A stretch of DNA of 64,000 bases from CALSMU01 sp965230225. GTDB lineage: Bacteria > Bacteroidota > Bacteroidia > Flavobacteriales_D > Parvicellaceae. Below the pieces are notes generated by a model. That model was not told where the DNA came from and did not search any database. It was given only the letters and a program-made list of their open reading frames with translations. Within the stretch, counting starts at the first letter, position 1. Every line of letters begins with the position of its first letter. Both the position numbers and the translations under genes were made by a program. Positions 1 through 9,649 of the stretch are shown in pieces. Location: assembly GCA_965230225.1 (NCBI GenBank), contig CBDDKM010000007.1, positions 1 to 64,000 of the forward strand, in the 5' to 3' direction.

Positions 1-571
1 AATCTCCATCCGGATCAATTGCTCCGTGATTAAAACAAAATGTTTGCCCAACGCATGTGTATGGTACCGGAGCATTTGTGAAATAAGGAGAGCTATTGCA
101 TGGGTTATTCAGATTGTCAAGAGTAGCCTCAATATACATTTCCTCTCCTCCCGGATTATTGATGTTGGTAATAGCATTGTTTCTACAACAAATACGATCG
201 TAAAAGACCCAATCATCGCAAGGAGTTAGGTTAACCGTTGCAGAATAAACAAACCTTTGTACCCCAGGAAATGAACCCCCGGAACAGGAAGAGTTTTGCC
301 CTGGACAGGTAGGTGTAATATCCGTTCCGGTACCAGCAACCTGACTTAAGGTTAAACTACTCGTTCCTGTACAGGAAGAAGAATAATTAATGGTTAAGCT
401 TCCTGGAGCACTAACACCATTACAATCTCGATAAAGAGCAAAAAATACCGTGTAATTGGTTCCTCCGTTACATTCGTACCAGATTTCGCCACCCATAACG
501 TGAGTAGCATATACATTGTTAAAAGAAATAAGGGTGGTTACAAATAATAAGGCTCTGACAATTCCCTTCAT
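1..571 (-). CDS. Giant SprB-repeat-type surface protein, N-terminal part (cut by window edge)
   Basis: The reading frame starts at ATG 571 and stays open to base 1, so only about 190 N-terminal residues are visible. It opens with a signal peptide (MKGIVRALLF...) and continues with the same Cys-rich N-terminal region (GGEIWYECNGGT, FYDRICCRNNAI, GQTFCFNHGAIDPDG) as the complete giant protein at 965-9424, to which it is almost identical. It is therefore a paralogue, probably also a large T9SS-exported adhesin, but its repeats and C-terminus lie outside the window. It follows a remnant of the 598-aa gene that precedes the complete copy. Presence is near certain; surface function is inferred from the paralogue. 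Confidence 0.9.
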   Translation of the reverse strand, partial: MKGIVRALLFVTTLISFNNVYATHVMGGEIWYECNGGTNYTVFFALYRDCNGVSAPGSLTINYSSSCTGTSSLTLSQVAGTGTDITPTCPGQNSSCSGGSFPGVQRFVYSATVNLTPCDDWVFYDRICCRNNAITNINNPGGEEMYIEATLDNLNNPCNSSPYFTNAPVPYTCVGQTFCFNHGAIDPDGD

Positions 572-611
572 TTGACGTTGATTATTTTAATTATGATTAA
601 AAAAACGTCAA
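572..611 (-). repeat. Inverted repeat in the 5' UTR next to the start codon of the partial giant gene
   Basis: TTGACGTT (572-579) and AACGTCAA (604-611) form perfect 8-bp arms with a 24-bp spacer, ending one base before the ATG at 571. It lies downstream of the predicted -7 box, so it would be transcribed and could fold against the start codon. The upstream region of the paralogue at 9424 lacks it. Any role is inferred. Confidence 0.45.
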
Positions 612-626
612 TGCAACGGCGGGACT

Positions 627-634
627 CAAATATA
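627..634 (-). promoter_or_regulatory. Putative -7 box (TATATTTG) for the partial giant gene
   Basis: On the minus strand 634-627 reads TATATTTG, a perfect match to the Bacteroidota -7 consensus TAnnTTTG, about 55 nt before ATG 571. No clear -33 TTTG was identified, so confidence is moderate. Confidence 0.45.
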
Positions 635-804
635 ATGGTTATTCCACCCCTATTAAGAATTATCTTCACCAACTAATGATGAAAATATCTTATTTAATGA
701 CGAAACCAACGAAATAAATGACTAATAAGCATTTTCTTAGAAGTGAAATTTATTGCCAATTGTGAATTATTAATACAACTAAGAAAGCAATCGTTAAAAT
801 TCTA

Positions 805-920
805 TTAATTCTCAGAAGAAATCTTCATCACCAAATCATTCACAGTAGTTTTCCCTGCTTCTAACTCGGTCATTTCTCCTTCAATTTGAGGTAACACTTT
901 ACCAAATCCAAAACATTTAT
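805..920 (-). pseudogene. Remnant of the 3' end of the 598-aa gene
   Basis: Read on the minus strand, this stretch encodes a tail (GKVLPQIEGEMTELEAGKTT, then VNDLVMKISSEN and a TAA at 805-807) that matches the last ~32 residues of the protein at 9650-11446 with a few substitutions. Homology fades near 920, where the 3' end of the complete giant gene (stop at 965) begins. The sequence between the remnant and the partial giant gene also resembles 9590-9650. This marks the junction of a tandem duplication of the unit [598-aa gene - giant gene], with most of the second 598-aa gene lost. It has no start codon of its own. Confidence 0.85.
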
Positions 921-964
921 TTAGTTAATTTGTAGTGATTTGAAAATTAGTTCTCTGCGAACAA

Positions 965-3900
965 CTACCTCAACAGGTTGACATGCCCAATGCGATAATC
1001 TTCTACTCCACCTTCTCTTCTAGTGGTGAGTTTCCATACATACTCTCCTATTGGTGCCGGCGCACCGTAGGTAGTACCATCCCATTTGGCATCAGATGAA
1101 TAACCTCCCCAAATGAATTCTCCCCAACGATTAAAGATGACTAAACTATAGTGTTCAAAATTCAGATTTGTTCCATCTGCAAAGAAGTAGTCGTTTACAC
1201 CGTCTCCATTTGGAGTAAAGGTATTTGGTAAATACAGTGCTTCTCCTTCTGTAATTTCGATGGTATGCGATATTGTATCGGAACAACCTATATCGTCTGT
1301 TGCTTTAAGTATTATCCTATAAATACCAGCGTTTTGATAATGATGCTGTAGTTGTTGACCATAGCCATCTATGATTTCGTCTGCATCAAAATCCCACTCC
1401 CAATTAGTAGCACCAATCGACTGATCAGTAACTACTACAAATGGAGCGAGCGTGGTGGTCGATTGTGGCGAATAAATAAACTCCGCCACAGGCAATGGGT
1501 TAACGGTAATAAAAGAAGGTTCTGTTATGGTAGAAACACATCCGGAATCGCTTACAAACTGCACACAAACGTCGTACACGCCAGAATCCAGGTAGGTAAA
1601 GTTCACCAAAGTATCTGTTGAAGACAAGTCGGTTATACTATCGCATTCAAAATCCCAATGGTAGGTTCCGGTCAAATCGGAAGAAACTTCAAACTCCGCT
1701 TCGAATGGTACACACCCCTGATTTTCAAGAACATTCAATGTAAGTTCCGGAAGGGGGTTCACTAATATTTCTGTAGTGTCCATCGCTTCAATTGAACACC
1801 CGTCGTTTAAAGTAACAATATAACTTGTGGCTCCAGATGGTGTATATGTTACTTGATTCAATGTATCTCCTGTTGGAGAAAGGGTATCTAACTCGAACCA
1901 GTTGTATAGGTATGGATCGCCATTACCTCCACTTGGTATGGCTGTTAGGTTAATGCTATCCAGGTCACAAATGGTAATTAAGTCGGGGATTACTACTCCC
2001 AATTGAGGAGTAACTGTAATGTTAACACACTCAACGGTTGCAACACAACCCGAAGCATCTGTTACCTCAAAACAATAATCCTGAGAGTTGAGTGGATCAA
2101 CAAATATTGGCCCCTGTCCGGTTAAGTTATTGTTTGGTGCTATCCAGTTAATGGTATACGGTGCTACCCCACCTGATCCACTGGCCCAGATTTGAGTAGA
2201 ATCGCCATAACAAATGGTATCATTTCCATCAGGGATACCTTCTAATAAGGTTGGTTCAGAAACAGATTCACAAGCGGTTACCACACACCCATTGGCATCA
2301 GTTACATCTACACAATAATTACCAGCCGTAAGAAGCGTGGCAGTTGGGTTGGTTTGGGCATTCTGCCACAAATAAGTCAATGGAGCTGTTCCACCTGTTG
2401 CATTTACCGTAGCACTACCTGTAGCTGATCCAAAACACAATGCATCAGCTGTGGTAACGGATGTAATTTGAGGCCCGGGAGCATCAGTAACAACAGTATC
2501 TACGAAAAACTGACAACCGTTAGCATCAATGACAGATCCCGCGAAAGGTCCTGCGCAAACACCAACCGCCGTTTGTGTGGTTTGAGCATCTTGCCATAGG
2601 TAAGTATATGGAGGCGTTCCTCCAGCTGGAGTAATGGTAACATCTCCATTGCAAAATCCACAGGTTGTTTCGTGATAAGAAATGGTTGCCGTTAGTGGTG
2701 GAGGTGAACTCACAGTGTAATCAGTCACTGTATCACACCCATTCATGTCTGTTACTAACAAAATATAATTTCCGGCACATAACCCTCCCAATAACGAAGA
2801 AGATCCCTGAACAGGAGCCCAACTGTAATTGTATGGAGCTGTTCCTCCCGATGCACCAACTTCCAGACTTCCGTCGCAAGAACCTACACATGAGGTTAAT
2901 GTAGAACTTATCAATGAAGCAATAACAGGAGTCGGTTCTTGTAGCGTTACATCACTTTGCGAAGAGCAACCATTGGCATCGGTTACGGTAACCTGATGGG
3001 TTCCATCACATAAATCTGTAGCTATATCGGTAGTTTGCCCATCGGACCATGCTACATTATAAGGAGCTGTTCCTCCAACGTATAATACGGTTGCCGTACC
3101 ATTACAATCTTCGAAACATGCTGGATTTGTCGATGCTGAGATAACCGAATTGACTGAATTTGGTTGAGTAACACAATGGGTTTGGGAAGCATAGCACCCG
3201 GCATCATCTACTACCTCCAATGTATAGCATCCTACTGGAACGTTATTCAAAGTTAGTGAGTTAGGCAATCCAATGGTATTTCCAGTTCCATTATCTACCC
3301 ATTGAAATGATTGAAACGGCATGATTCCTCCGGCTACATTCATTTCGATATTGGCATCGCTATTACCTGCACATTGAACGTCGGTAAAACTAACGAGAGA
3401 AACTACCGGTCCCACCACATCGTTCACATTAACCAATTCAGTAATAGAACAGTTGTTTGCATCCGTTACAACAACCGTATAAGTATTCCCAACTAATCCA
3501 ACAGCACAAGCCGTTGTCTGATTGTTACCGTCGTTCCACTGATAAGAATATGGAGAAGTTCCCCCTATTACGCTGGCACAAGCCTGGCCATTATTCTGAC
3601 CACAATTGGCATCGGTGGTGGTAATATTTACATCCAGAATAACAGGTTGTGCAATGTTTACATTTGCACTTAAACTACAACCATTAGCATCCAAAACACT
3701 AACATTATAAACTCCTGTACATAAGCTATCTGCCTGAGCTGTGTTTTGCAGATAAATATCATTCCATTGATAAGCATATGGCTGTATTCCACCTGAAACA
3801 ACATATTCTGCTACCCCATCGCAGGCATTAAAACAAGTAACATCCGAAGTAATCATTGCTCCAGACAATGCTACGGGCTCTGTAATGGTTACCATTGCCT

Positions 3901-6900
3901 GACTTGTACATCCGTTAGCATCAGTAATCGTAACGGTATATACTCCCGCACATAAATTAGTTGCCATTTGATTGGTACTTCCATTAGACCATAAATAAGT
4001 ATACGGCATTGTTCCTCCCACAACGTCCACTTGAGCATATCCATTACACAGACCATTGCAAGTTACATCTCCAGAAATTGAAATAGAAGACGAAAGAACT
4101 GTTGGTTCATTAATTACTGTTTGTATGGTATCCAAACAACCATTATTGTCCGTAATTATAACCGAATAATTATTTGCACAAAGTCCATTCGCAGTTGGCG
4201 TTGTTTGCTGATTAACATCGTTCCAGGAATAGGTAAATGGGGCTACTCCGGCAGTAGGTGTAGTTATTGCAATACCATCGCAGTTCCCGTTGCAGCTTAC
4301 GTCTGTAGTTACCACATTACCGCTTACCGGAACCGGATTGTTTAAAACAAAGTTATCGTTTACAATACACCCGTTTGCATCAGTTACCGTTGCCACATAA
4401 GAACCTGCTGTTAAATTAGTTGCAGAAGCATTGTTCAAACCAGGGTTATGGGACCAACTATAGCTTAGAGGAGGTGTACCTCCGAACAATACCAAATCAA
4501 CGCTACCATCACTGTAATAATAACATCTTGGATCATTTACTGTACCAACTATATTTAGTGGTTGAGGCTCCGTTATGGTAGCAGAGGTGGATGCTGTACA
4601 ACCTGCATCGTCTGCTATAGTTAATGTGTAAGTTCCTGAAATTAGATTAGAAGCTGTTGGGGTTATTTGAGCTCCCGCATTAACATCCCAAAGGTAACTA
4701 TAAGGTTGTGTACCACCATTAATCTGAGCAGTGGCCTGTCCGTCGTTCCCATTGGCACAGGAAACATTATCTACGTTAAGAATAGAAGCTGTAGGACCAG
4801 CAATATCCGTAACAATTACTGTTATTTGCTCCTGACAATCATTAGCATCATTAACATCAACAATGTATGCTCCAGCAGGTAAATTATTTTGACAAGGGTT
4901 TACATCTCCATTGAATTGCCACACCATATTATAACCTGGCGTACCTCCGGAAACATTAACACACGCTGCCCCATCAGACTGACCACAGTGTGAATTAGTA
5001 ACTGTGGAATCCAATACCAATGGAGCAGGTTCTGCAAAACTTGCGTTCTTCGAGGTCTGACAACCATTGGCATCCGTTACAATTAGAGTATACTGAATAT
5101 TTGCACATAAATTGAAAGCGTTGGAAGTGGTTTGCTGACTAGGATCATCCCATTGATAGCTATATGGAGGAGTTCCTCCAGTAACGCTGGATTGAATTTC
5201 TCCATTACATTCTCCATTGCAAAGAGCATCTACAGGAGTTAAAAATAAAAACAATGAAGGAGGATCAGTTAAAGTTACTGATGCATTACTAATACATCCG
5301 TTAGCATCAGTTACGGTAGCAGTGTAATTTACTCCTCCACATAAATTGTTTACCCCTACAGTAGTGGCATTTGTTGCATTGTTCCAGGAATAGGAATACG
5401 GTGCTGTACCTGTTCCACTCATGGAGACCAGTGCTTCACCATCGCAAACATTGTTACATGTTGGATTGGTAGTATTTGTAATGGTGGCTACTCCTGCAGG
5501 AATGTCTCCAACGGTTATTGAAATTACCCGGTGACAACCATCGTTATCCGTCACTGTACAAGTATAGGAACCTTGCCCTACTCCGGCAGCTATAGAAGAG
5601 GTTGATGGCGAACCTGTCCATGAATAAGTAAAAGGAAGAACACCTCCACTCACCACATTAACTTCTGCCTGACCATCGTTTAAACTACAATGTGCATTAG
5701 TTCCCTGTCCGGTTAATACTATATCTACCGGTTCTCCAATGTTTACAGAAGTATTAAATGTACAATTTTGATCGTCGGTTACCACTACTACATACCCCCC
5801 GGGTGCCAACCCTGTTGCTATTGTTCCTGTTTGATTTCCTGCATTGGCATCCCACTGATAATTGTAAGGTGCAGTTCCACCGGATGCGAGTACTTGTGCA
5901 CTTCCATCAGTATCACCAAAACAGGTTACATCCGTTTCGGATTGGATACTTGCTGTTAATTGTGTTGGCTCACCAATAACATCACTATCTGTGATAACAC
6001 ATCCAACAGCATCAGTAACCGTAACAGTGTAGGTTCCTACACATAAATTCCCAACTGATATTCCGGTTGAATTATTTCCATCGTCCCATTGATAAGAAAA
6101 GGGAGCTGTTCCTCCCGCAACGGAAGCTATCACCGACCCGTTACACGCTCCAAAACAGGTAGCATCTGAAGCAGTTACTGTTACTGTTCCCGCCGGTAAA
6201 TCCTGGACTACAGCAGAATCCAGATGAGTACAAGAATTGTCATCGGTTATGGTTATGTAATAAGTGCCAGCACTCACGTTGTTAATTGTAGCTGTAGTAC
6301 CCACTACGTTTGCTCCATCCGTCCACTCGTACTGATAATCGGTTACAACAGTTCCTCCGTTAGCCACTACGGAAATACTTCCATCCGATTGTCCACAATT
6401 GGCATCGGTTGAACTTGTTGTCGTTGATATTGGAGTTGGTTCATTTATAGTAACTCCAGCAGAGGTAGAACACCCTACTCCATCAGTTACTGTTACTGTG
6501 TAGTTTCCGGCAGTTAGTCCCACACCTGTTGCTGCATTTCCGCCCAGTGGTTGCCAATCGTAAGAATATCCTCCTGCTCCTCCTGTTGCATTTACAGTGG
6601 CTTGTCCGTCGTTACCTCCATTACAAGTTACATTTGATGAAGTTGATATATTTGCAGTTGGAGAGGCATTATCAGAAATGATGGCCGATGTAGTAGCGGA
6701 ACATCCATTTTGATCTACTACATCTGCATCGTAGTTTCCTGCAGGTAGGTTAATTGCTATTTGTGTGTTTTGACCACCAGGGGTCCATGTGTATAAATAA
6801 GGTCCAGTTCCTCCGGTTGGGTTGGCCTGAATAGAACCATCTGATTGTCCACAGTTAGAATTAGTAACATTAGTGGTTACTGATACTACTGTTGCATTAT

Positions 6901-9424
6901 TGATCAATACATTTCCTCCAACTGTACATCCCTGATTATCTGTAACCGTTACCGTATAAGAGTTGTCGCATAAATTAAGTGCAACAGAAGTAGTTTGGGC
7001 AGATGGATCATTCCACAAGTAGGAATATGGTGCAGTACCTCCAGATGCAGTTGCCGTAGCGGTTCCACTACAAACACCTTCGCAAACAGCATCGGTACCA
7101 ACAACTCCCACAAGTAATTGAGCCGGGTCGGTTAATGTAATTGAACTGGTGGTTTGGCACCCATTGTTGTCGGTAACAGTTACCGAATAGATACCATCAA
7201 CCAAATTATTAAGGTCTTCTGTAATGGAGCCATTGCTCCATAAATAGCCATAGTTTGGTGTTCCTCCATTTACTGTTAAATCCACTGTACCAGTAGCAGC
7301 TCCATTACAATCCGGATTAACCCCGGAAACTGATGAGGTTGGTTGTGGGTAAACCTGAATGGTTACCACCGAAGTATCGGAACAAGCTCCATTAACCACA
7401 ATGTGCTCTACATCGAACGAACCACTTGCAGTGTAAACATGAGTTGGGTTTTCAGCATTAGAATTAGAAGATGCATCTCCAAAATCCCAAATATGAGTTA
7501 CTCCTACTCCACTAGTTCCTTGATTGGTAAACTGATAACTATTGCCAGTTAAGCATTTATTTCCATTGTAGGTAAAGCTAGCATCGGCCGTTCCATTAAT
7601 GGCCACCGTTGCATTAACCAAATAGGTACAGGAATTATCATCGGTAATGGTAATGGAATAATTACCAGCAGCCAACCCTGTTGCAGAAGAACCACTCAAT
7701 GCTCCGTTATGCGACCAGGAGTATGTGTAAGGAGGTGTTCCTCCAATTGGTGAAATGGCTATTTGACCATCGTTTCCTGCACATGTGGCATCCGTTACAG
7801 CAGCATTCCCAGTAAGAGCAGAGGGCTCTGTAATGTTTACTGTTGTAGTTTGCGTACAAGAATTATCATCTGTTACAGTAATATCGTATTGTCCTGCGGT
7901 AAGTGAAAAGATGTTTTGATTGGTTGATCCGTTTGTCCAGGAATAGGTATATCCGGGAGTACCACCTGTTGCAGTTACACCAGCTAATCCATTGTTCCCT
8001 CCGTTACAACTCACATTAGAAGAAGATGTTGATATGGCTAATGCTGCAGGATCTATTAGAGTAGTTTGGATTGCATTGGAGCAATTGTTTACATCCATTG
8101 CATATACATCGTAAGTTCCATCGCAAAGTGAGGCAAAAGTATTTCCGGAAACAAAGTTTACTCCATCTAAACTATAGGTATACGGACCTGTTCCTCCGGT
8201 TGCCCCAATTACTATTTGTCCATCACAAACTCCATTACATTGTGGATCAGTATCGGTGCTTGTAACTACGATATTTCCAGAGCCTACAGTAATACAGAAA
8301 GAATAAGTTTGGAAACCGTTAATTGGGCACGCATCATCCATGATGGTAACCGTAAAACAATGGGGAGTTGCACTTACATCGGCTGGACCAGGAGTCCATG
8401 AAAAGGAACCTACAGGAGCTGTAGTTCCATTATTAGCAATGTTAAATGTTGCTCCCGTAATACCTCCATTCCACGACATGGTCAAGTTTCCTCCATTAGG
8501 ATCAGTTCCGTTAGTTGTAAATGCAATGGTATTTCCTTCGCATCCGGAAACTGAGAATACATTGGTGGAATTTACTCCATCAATCGAAGGGATATCGTTG
8601 GTACAGTTCATGGTTTTGATCTGCATATCCCTCATAACTGTTCCCACCAATTGTCCGTTGCTCCAATGTTCAATAACCACTGCTGTAACAGATACTTCCA
8701 CGTTAGCTGGAGTCATACAAATATCTCCTGTTTGCGGGTCGAAAGAAATTGCAGGATTAGATGTAACTGGTTGCGCTGAACTAAAACCACCATTATAATT
8801 TACCGGGTCGGTATTGTTGTTATCATAAGGAGTAATCATTTGCCAGGCAAGAGAATCTCCATCCGGGTCGATGGCTCCATGATTAAAACAAAATGTTTGC
8901 CCCACGCACACATAGGGTACCGGAGCATTTGTGAAATAAGGAGAGCTATTGCATGGGTTATTTAGGTTATCGAGAGTGGCCTCAATATACATTCCCTCTC
9001 CTCCTGGGTTATTAATATTGGTTATGGCATTGTTTCTACAACAAATACGATCGTAAAACACCCAATCGGCGCAAGGAGTTAGGTTAACCGTTGCAGAGTA
9101 AACAAATCTTTGCACTCCAGGAAACGAACCTCCAGAACAGGAAGAGTTTTGTCCGGGACAGGTAGGCGTAATATCCGTTCCGGTACCAGCAACCTGACTT
9201 AAGGTTAAACTATTCGTTCCTGTACAGGAAGAAGAATAATTAATGGTTAAGCTTCCTGGAGCGTTAATTCCATTACAATCTCGATAAAAAGCAAAGTATA
9301 CAGTGTAACTTGTTCCTCCGTTACATTCATACCAGATTTCACCACCCATAGCGTGGGTAGCGTATGCTTTGTTAAAAGAAATGAGGGTAGTTACAAATAG
9401 CAAGGCTGTAACAATTCCTTTCAT
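965..9424 (-). CDS. Giant SprB-repeat surface adhesin with T9SS type B sorting domain
   Basis: The product has 2819 residues. A signal peptide (1-22) is followed by a Cys-rich region to about residue 385 and then by about 25 SprB-type repeats of 75-80 residues by my count. Their pattern is a C-N-G start, GGTxPYxYxW, LCAGxYTVTVTDANGC and an EP end. A PKD domain (HIWDFGDASS) interrupts the repeats after the third, two more divergent Ig/PKD-like units and a PKD pair (YHWDFECDS, WEWDFDADE) follow. The last ~90 residues are the gliding-motility-associated C-terminal domain (LPNTFTPNGDGVNDYF, FNRWGEFIW), the type B signal for T9SS export. Family knowledge suggests a cell-surface adhesin moved by the gliding apparatus, like SprB. 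gldF and gldG lie at the other end of the window. It probably follows the 598-aa gene (225 bp upstream) in one transcript. Confidence 0.95.
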   Translation of the reverse strand: MKGIVTALLFVTTLISFNKAYATHAMGGEIWYECNGGTSYTVYFAFYRDCNGINAPGSLTINYSSSCTGTNSLTLSQVAGTGTDITPTCPGQNSSCSGGSFPGVQRFVYSATVNLTPCADWVFYDRICCRNNAITNINNPGGEGMYIEATLDNLNNPCNSSPYFTNAPVPYVCVGQTFCFNHGAIDPDGDSLAWQMITPYDNNNTDPVNYNGGFSSAQPVTSNPAISFDPQTGDICMTPANVEVSVTAVVIEHWSNGQLVGTVMRDMQIKTMNCTNDIPSIDGVNSTNVFSVSGCEGNTIAFTTNGTDPNGGNLTMSWNGGITGATFNIANNGTTAPVGSFSWTPGPADVSATPHCFTVTIMDDACPINGFQTYSFCITVGSGNIVVTSTDTDPQCNGVCDGQIVIGATGGTGPYTYSLDGVNFVSGNTFASLCDGTYDVYAMDVNNCSNAIQTTLIDPAALAISTSSSNVSCNGGNNGLAGVTATGGTPGYTYSWTNGSTNQNIFSLTAGQYDITVTDDNSCTQTTTVNITEPSALTGNAAVTDATCAGNDGQIAISPIGGTPPYTYSWSHNGALSGSSATGLAAGNYSITITDDNSCTYLVNATVAINGTADASFTYNGNKCLTGNSYQFTNQGTSGVGVTHIWDFGDASSNSNAENPTHVYTASGSFDVEHIVVNGACSDTSVVTIQVYPQPTSSVSGVNPDCNGAATGTVDLTVNGGTPNYGYLWSNGSITEDLNNLVDGIYSVTVTDNNGCQTTSSITLTDPAQLLVGVVGTDAVCEGVCSGTATATASGGTAPYSYLWNDPSAQTTSVALNLCDNSYTVTVTDNQGCTVGGNVLINNATVVSVTTNVTNSNCGQSDGSIQANPTGGTGPYLYTWTPGGQNTQIAINLPAGNYDADVVDQNGCSATTSAIISDNASPTANISTSSNVTCNGGNDGQATVNATGGAGGYSYDWQPLGGNAATGVGLTAGNYTVTVTDGVGCSTSAGVTINEPTPISTTTSSTDANCGQSDGSISVVANGGTVVTDYQYEWTDGANVVGTTATINNVSAGTYYITITDDNSCTHLDSAVVQDLPAGTVTVTASDATCFGACNGSVIASVAGGTAPFSYQWDDGNNSTGISVGNLCVGTYTVTVTDAVGCVITDSDVIGEPTQLTASIQSETDVTCFGDTDGSAQVLASGGTAPYNYQWDANAGNQTGTIATGLAPGGYVVVVTDDQNCTFNTSVNIGEPVDIVLTGQGTNAHCSLNDGQAEVNVVSGGVLPFTYSWTGSPSTSSIAAGVGQGSYTCTVTDNDGCHRVISITVGDIPAGVATITNTTNPTCNNVCDGEALVSMSGTGTAPYSYSWNNATNATTVGVNNLCGGVNYTATVTDANGCISNASVTLTDPPSLFLFLTPVDALCNGECNGEIQSSVTGGTPPYSYQWDDPSQQTTSNAFNLCANIQYTLIVTDANGCQTSKNASFAEPAPLVLDSTVTNSHCGQSDGAACVNVSGGTPGYNMVWQFNGDVNPCQNNLPAGAYIVDVNDANDCQEQITVIVTDIAGPTASILNVDNVSCANGNDGQATAQINGGTQPYSYLWDVNAGAQITPTASNLISGTYTLTIADDAGCTASTSATITEPQPLNIVGTVNDPRCYYYSDGSVDLVLFGGTPPLSYSWSHNPGLNNASATNLTAGSYVATVTDANGCIVNDNFVLNNPVPVSGNVVTTDVSCNGNCDGIAITTPTAGVAPFTYSWNDVNQQTTPTANGLCANNYSVIITDNNGCLDTIQTVINEPTVLSSSISISGDVTCNGLCNGYAQVDVVGGTMPYTYLWSNGSTNQMATNLCAGVYTVTITDANGCTSQAMVTITEPVALSGAMITSDVTCFNACDGVAEYVVSGGIQPYAYQWNDIYLQNTAQADSLCTGVYNVSVLDANGCSLSANVNIAQPVILDVNITTTDANCGQNNGQACASVIGGTSPYSYQWNDGNNQTTACAVGLVGNTYTVVVTDANNCSITELVNVNDVVGPVVSLVSFTDVQCAGNSDANIEMNVAGGIMPFQSFQWVDNGTGNTIGLPNSLTLNNVPVGCYTLEVVDDAGCYASQTHCVTQPNSVNSVISASTNPACFEDCNGTATVLYVGGTAPYNVAWSDGQTTDIATDLCDGTHQVTVTDANGCSSQSDVTLQEPTPVIASLISSTLTSCVGSCDGSLEVGASGGTAPYNYSWAPVQGSSSLLGGLCAGNYILLVTDMNGCDTVTDYTVSSPPPLTATISYHETTCGFCNGDVTITPAGGTPPYTYLWQDAQTTQTAVGVCAGPFAGSVIDANGCQFFVDTVVTDAPGPQITSVTTADALCFGSATGSATVNATGGTAPLTYLWQNAQTNPTATLLTAGNYCVDVTDANGCVVTACESVSEPTLLEGIPDGNDTICYGDSTQIWASGSGGVAPYTINWIAPNNNLTGQGPIFVDPLNSQDYCFEVTDASGCVATVECVNITVTPQLGVVIPDLITICDLDSINLTAIPSGGNGDPYLYNWFELDTLSPTGDTLNQVTYTPSGATSYIVTLNDGCSIEAMDTTEILVNPLPELTLNVLENQGCVPFEAEFEVSSDLTGTYHWDFECDSITDLSSTDTLVNFTYLDSGVYDVCVQFVSDSGCVSTITEPSFITVNPLPVAEFIYSPQSTTTLAPFVVVTDQSIGATNWEWDFDADEIIDGYGQQLQHHYQNAGIYRIILKATDDIGCSDTISHTIEITEGEALYLPNTFTPNGDGVNDYFFADGTNLNFEHYSLVIFNRWGEFIWGGYSSDAKWDGTTYGAPAPIGEYVWKLTTRREGGVEDYRIGHVNLLR

Positions 9425-9649
9425 GCGGTGTTGGTCAGTTTAAGACGATTTATAGCGTAAGTGGTAACCAACCCCAATTTATTGCGATTTTAATTCATAT
9501 AAAAGCTTAGTATTCAACTCTTGATGAAAAGAATTAACCTAATGACAAAATATAAGAAACAGCTGATCACTAAGTATTTTTTACATACCTATTGAACACT
9601 CAAGTTGTGAATTGTTAATACAATTAAGAATCCAGTTGTTAAAATATCT

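Noticed and set aside
8340..8798. 152-codon open frame on the plus strand
   Set aside because: It lies antisense to the giant adhesin gene and reflects the repetitive codon use there; its translation shows no domain and the opposite strand is clearly coding.
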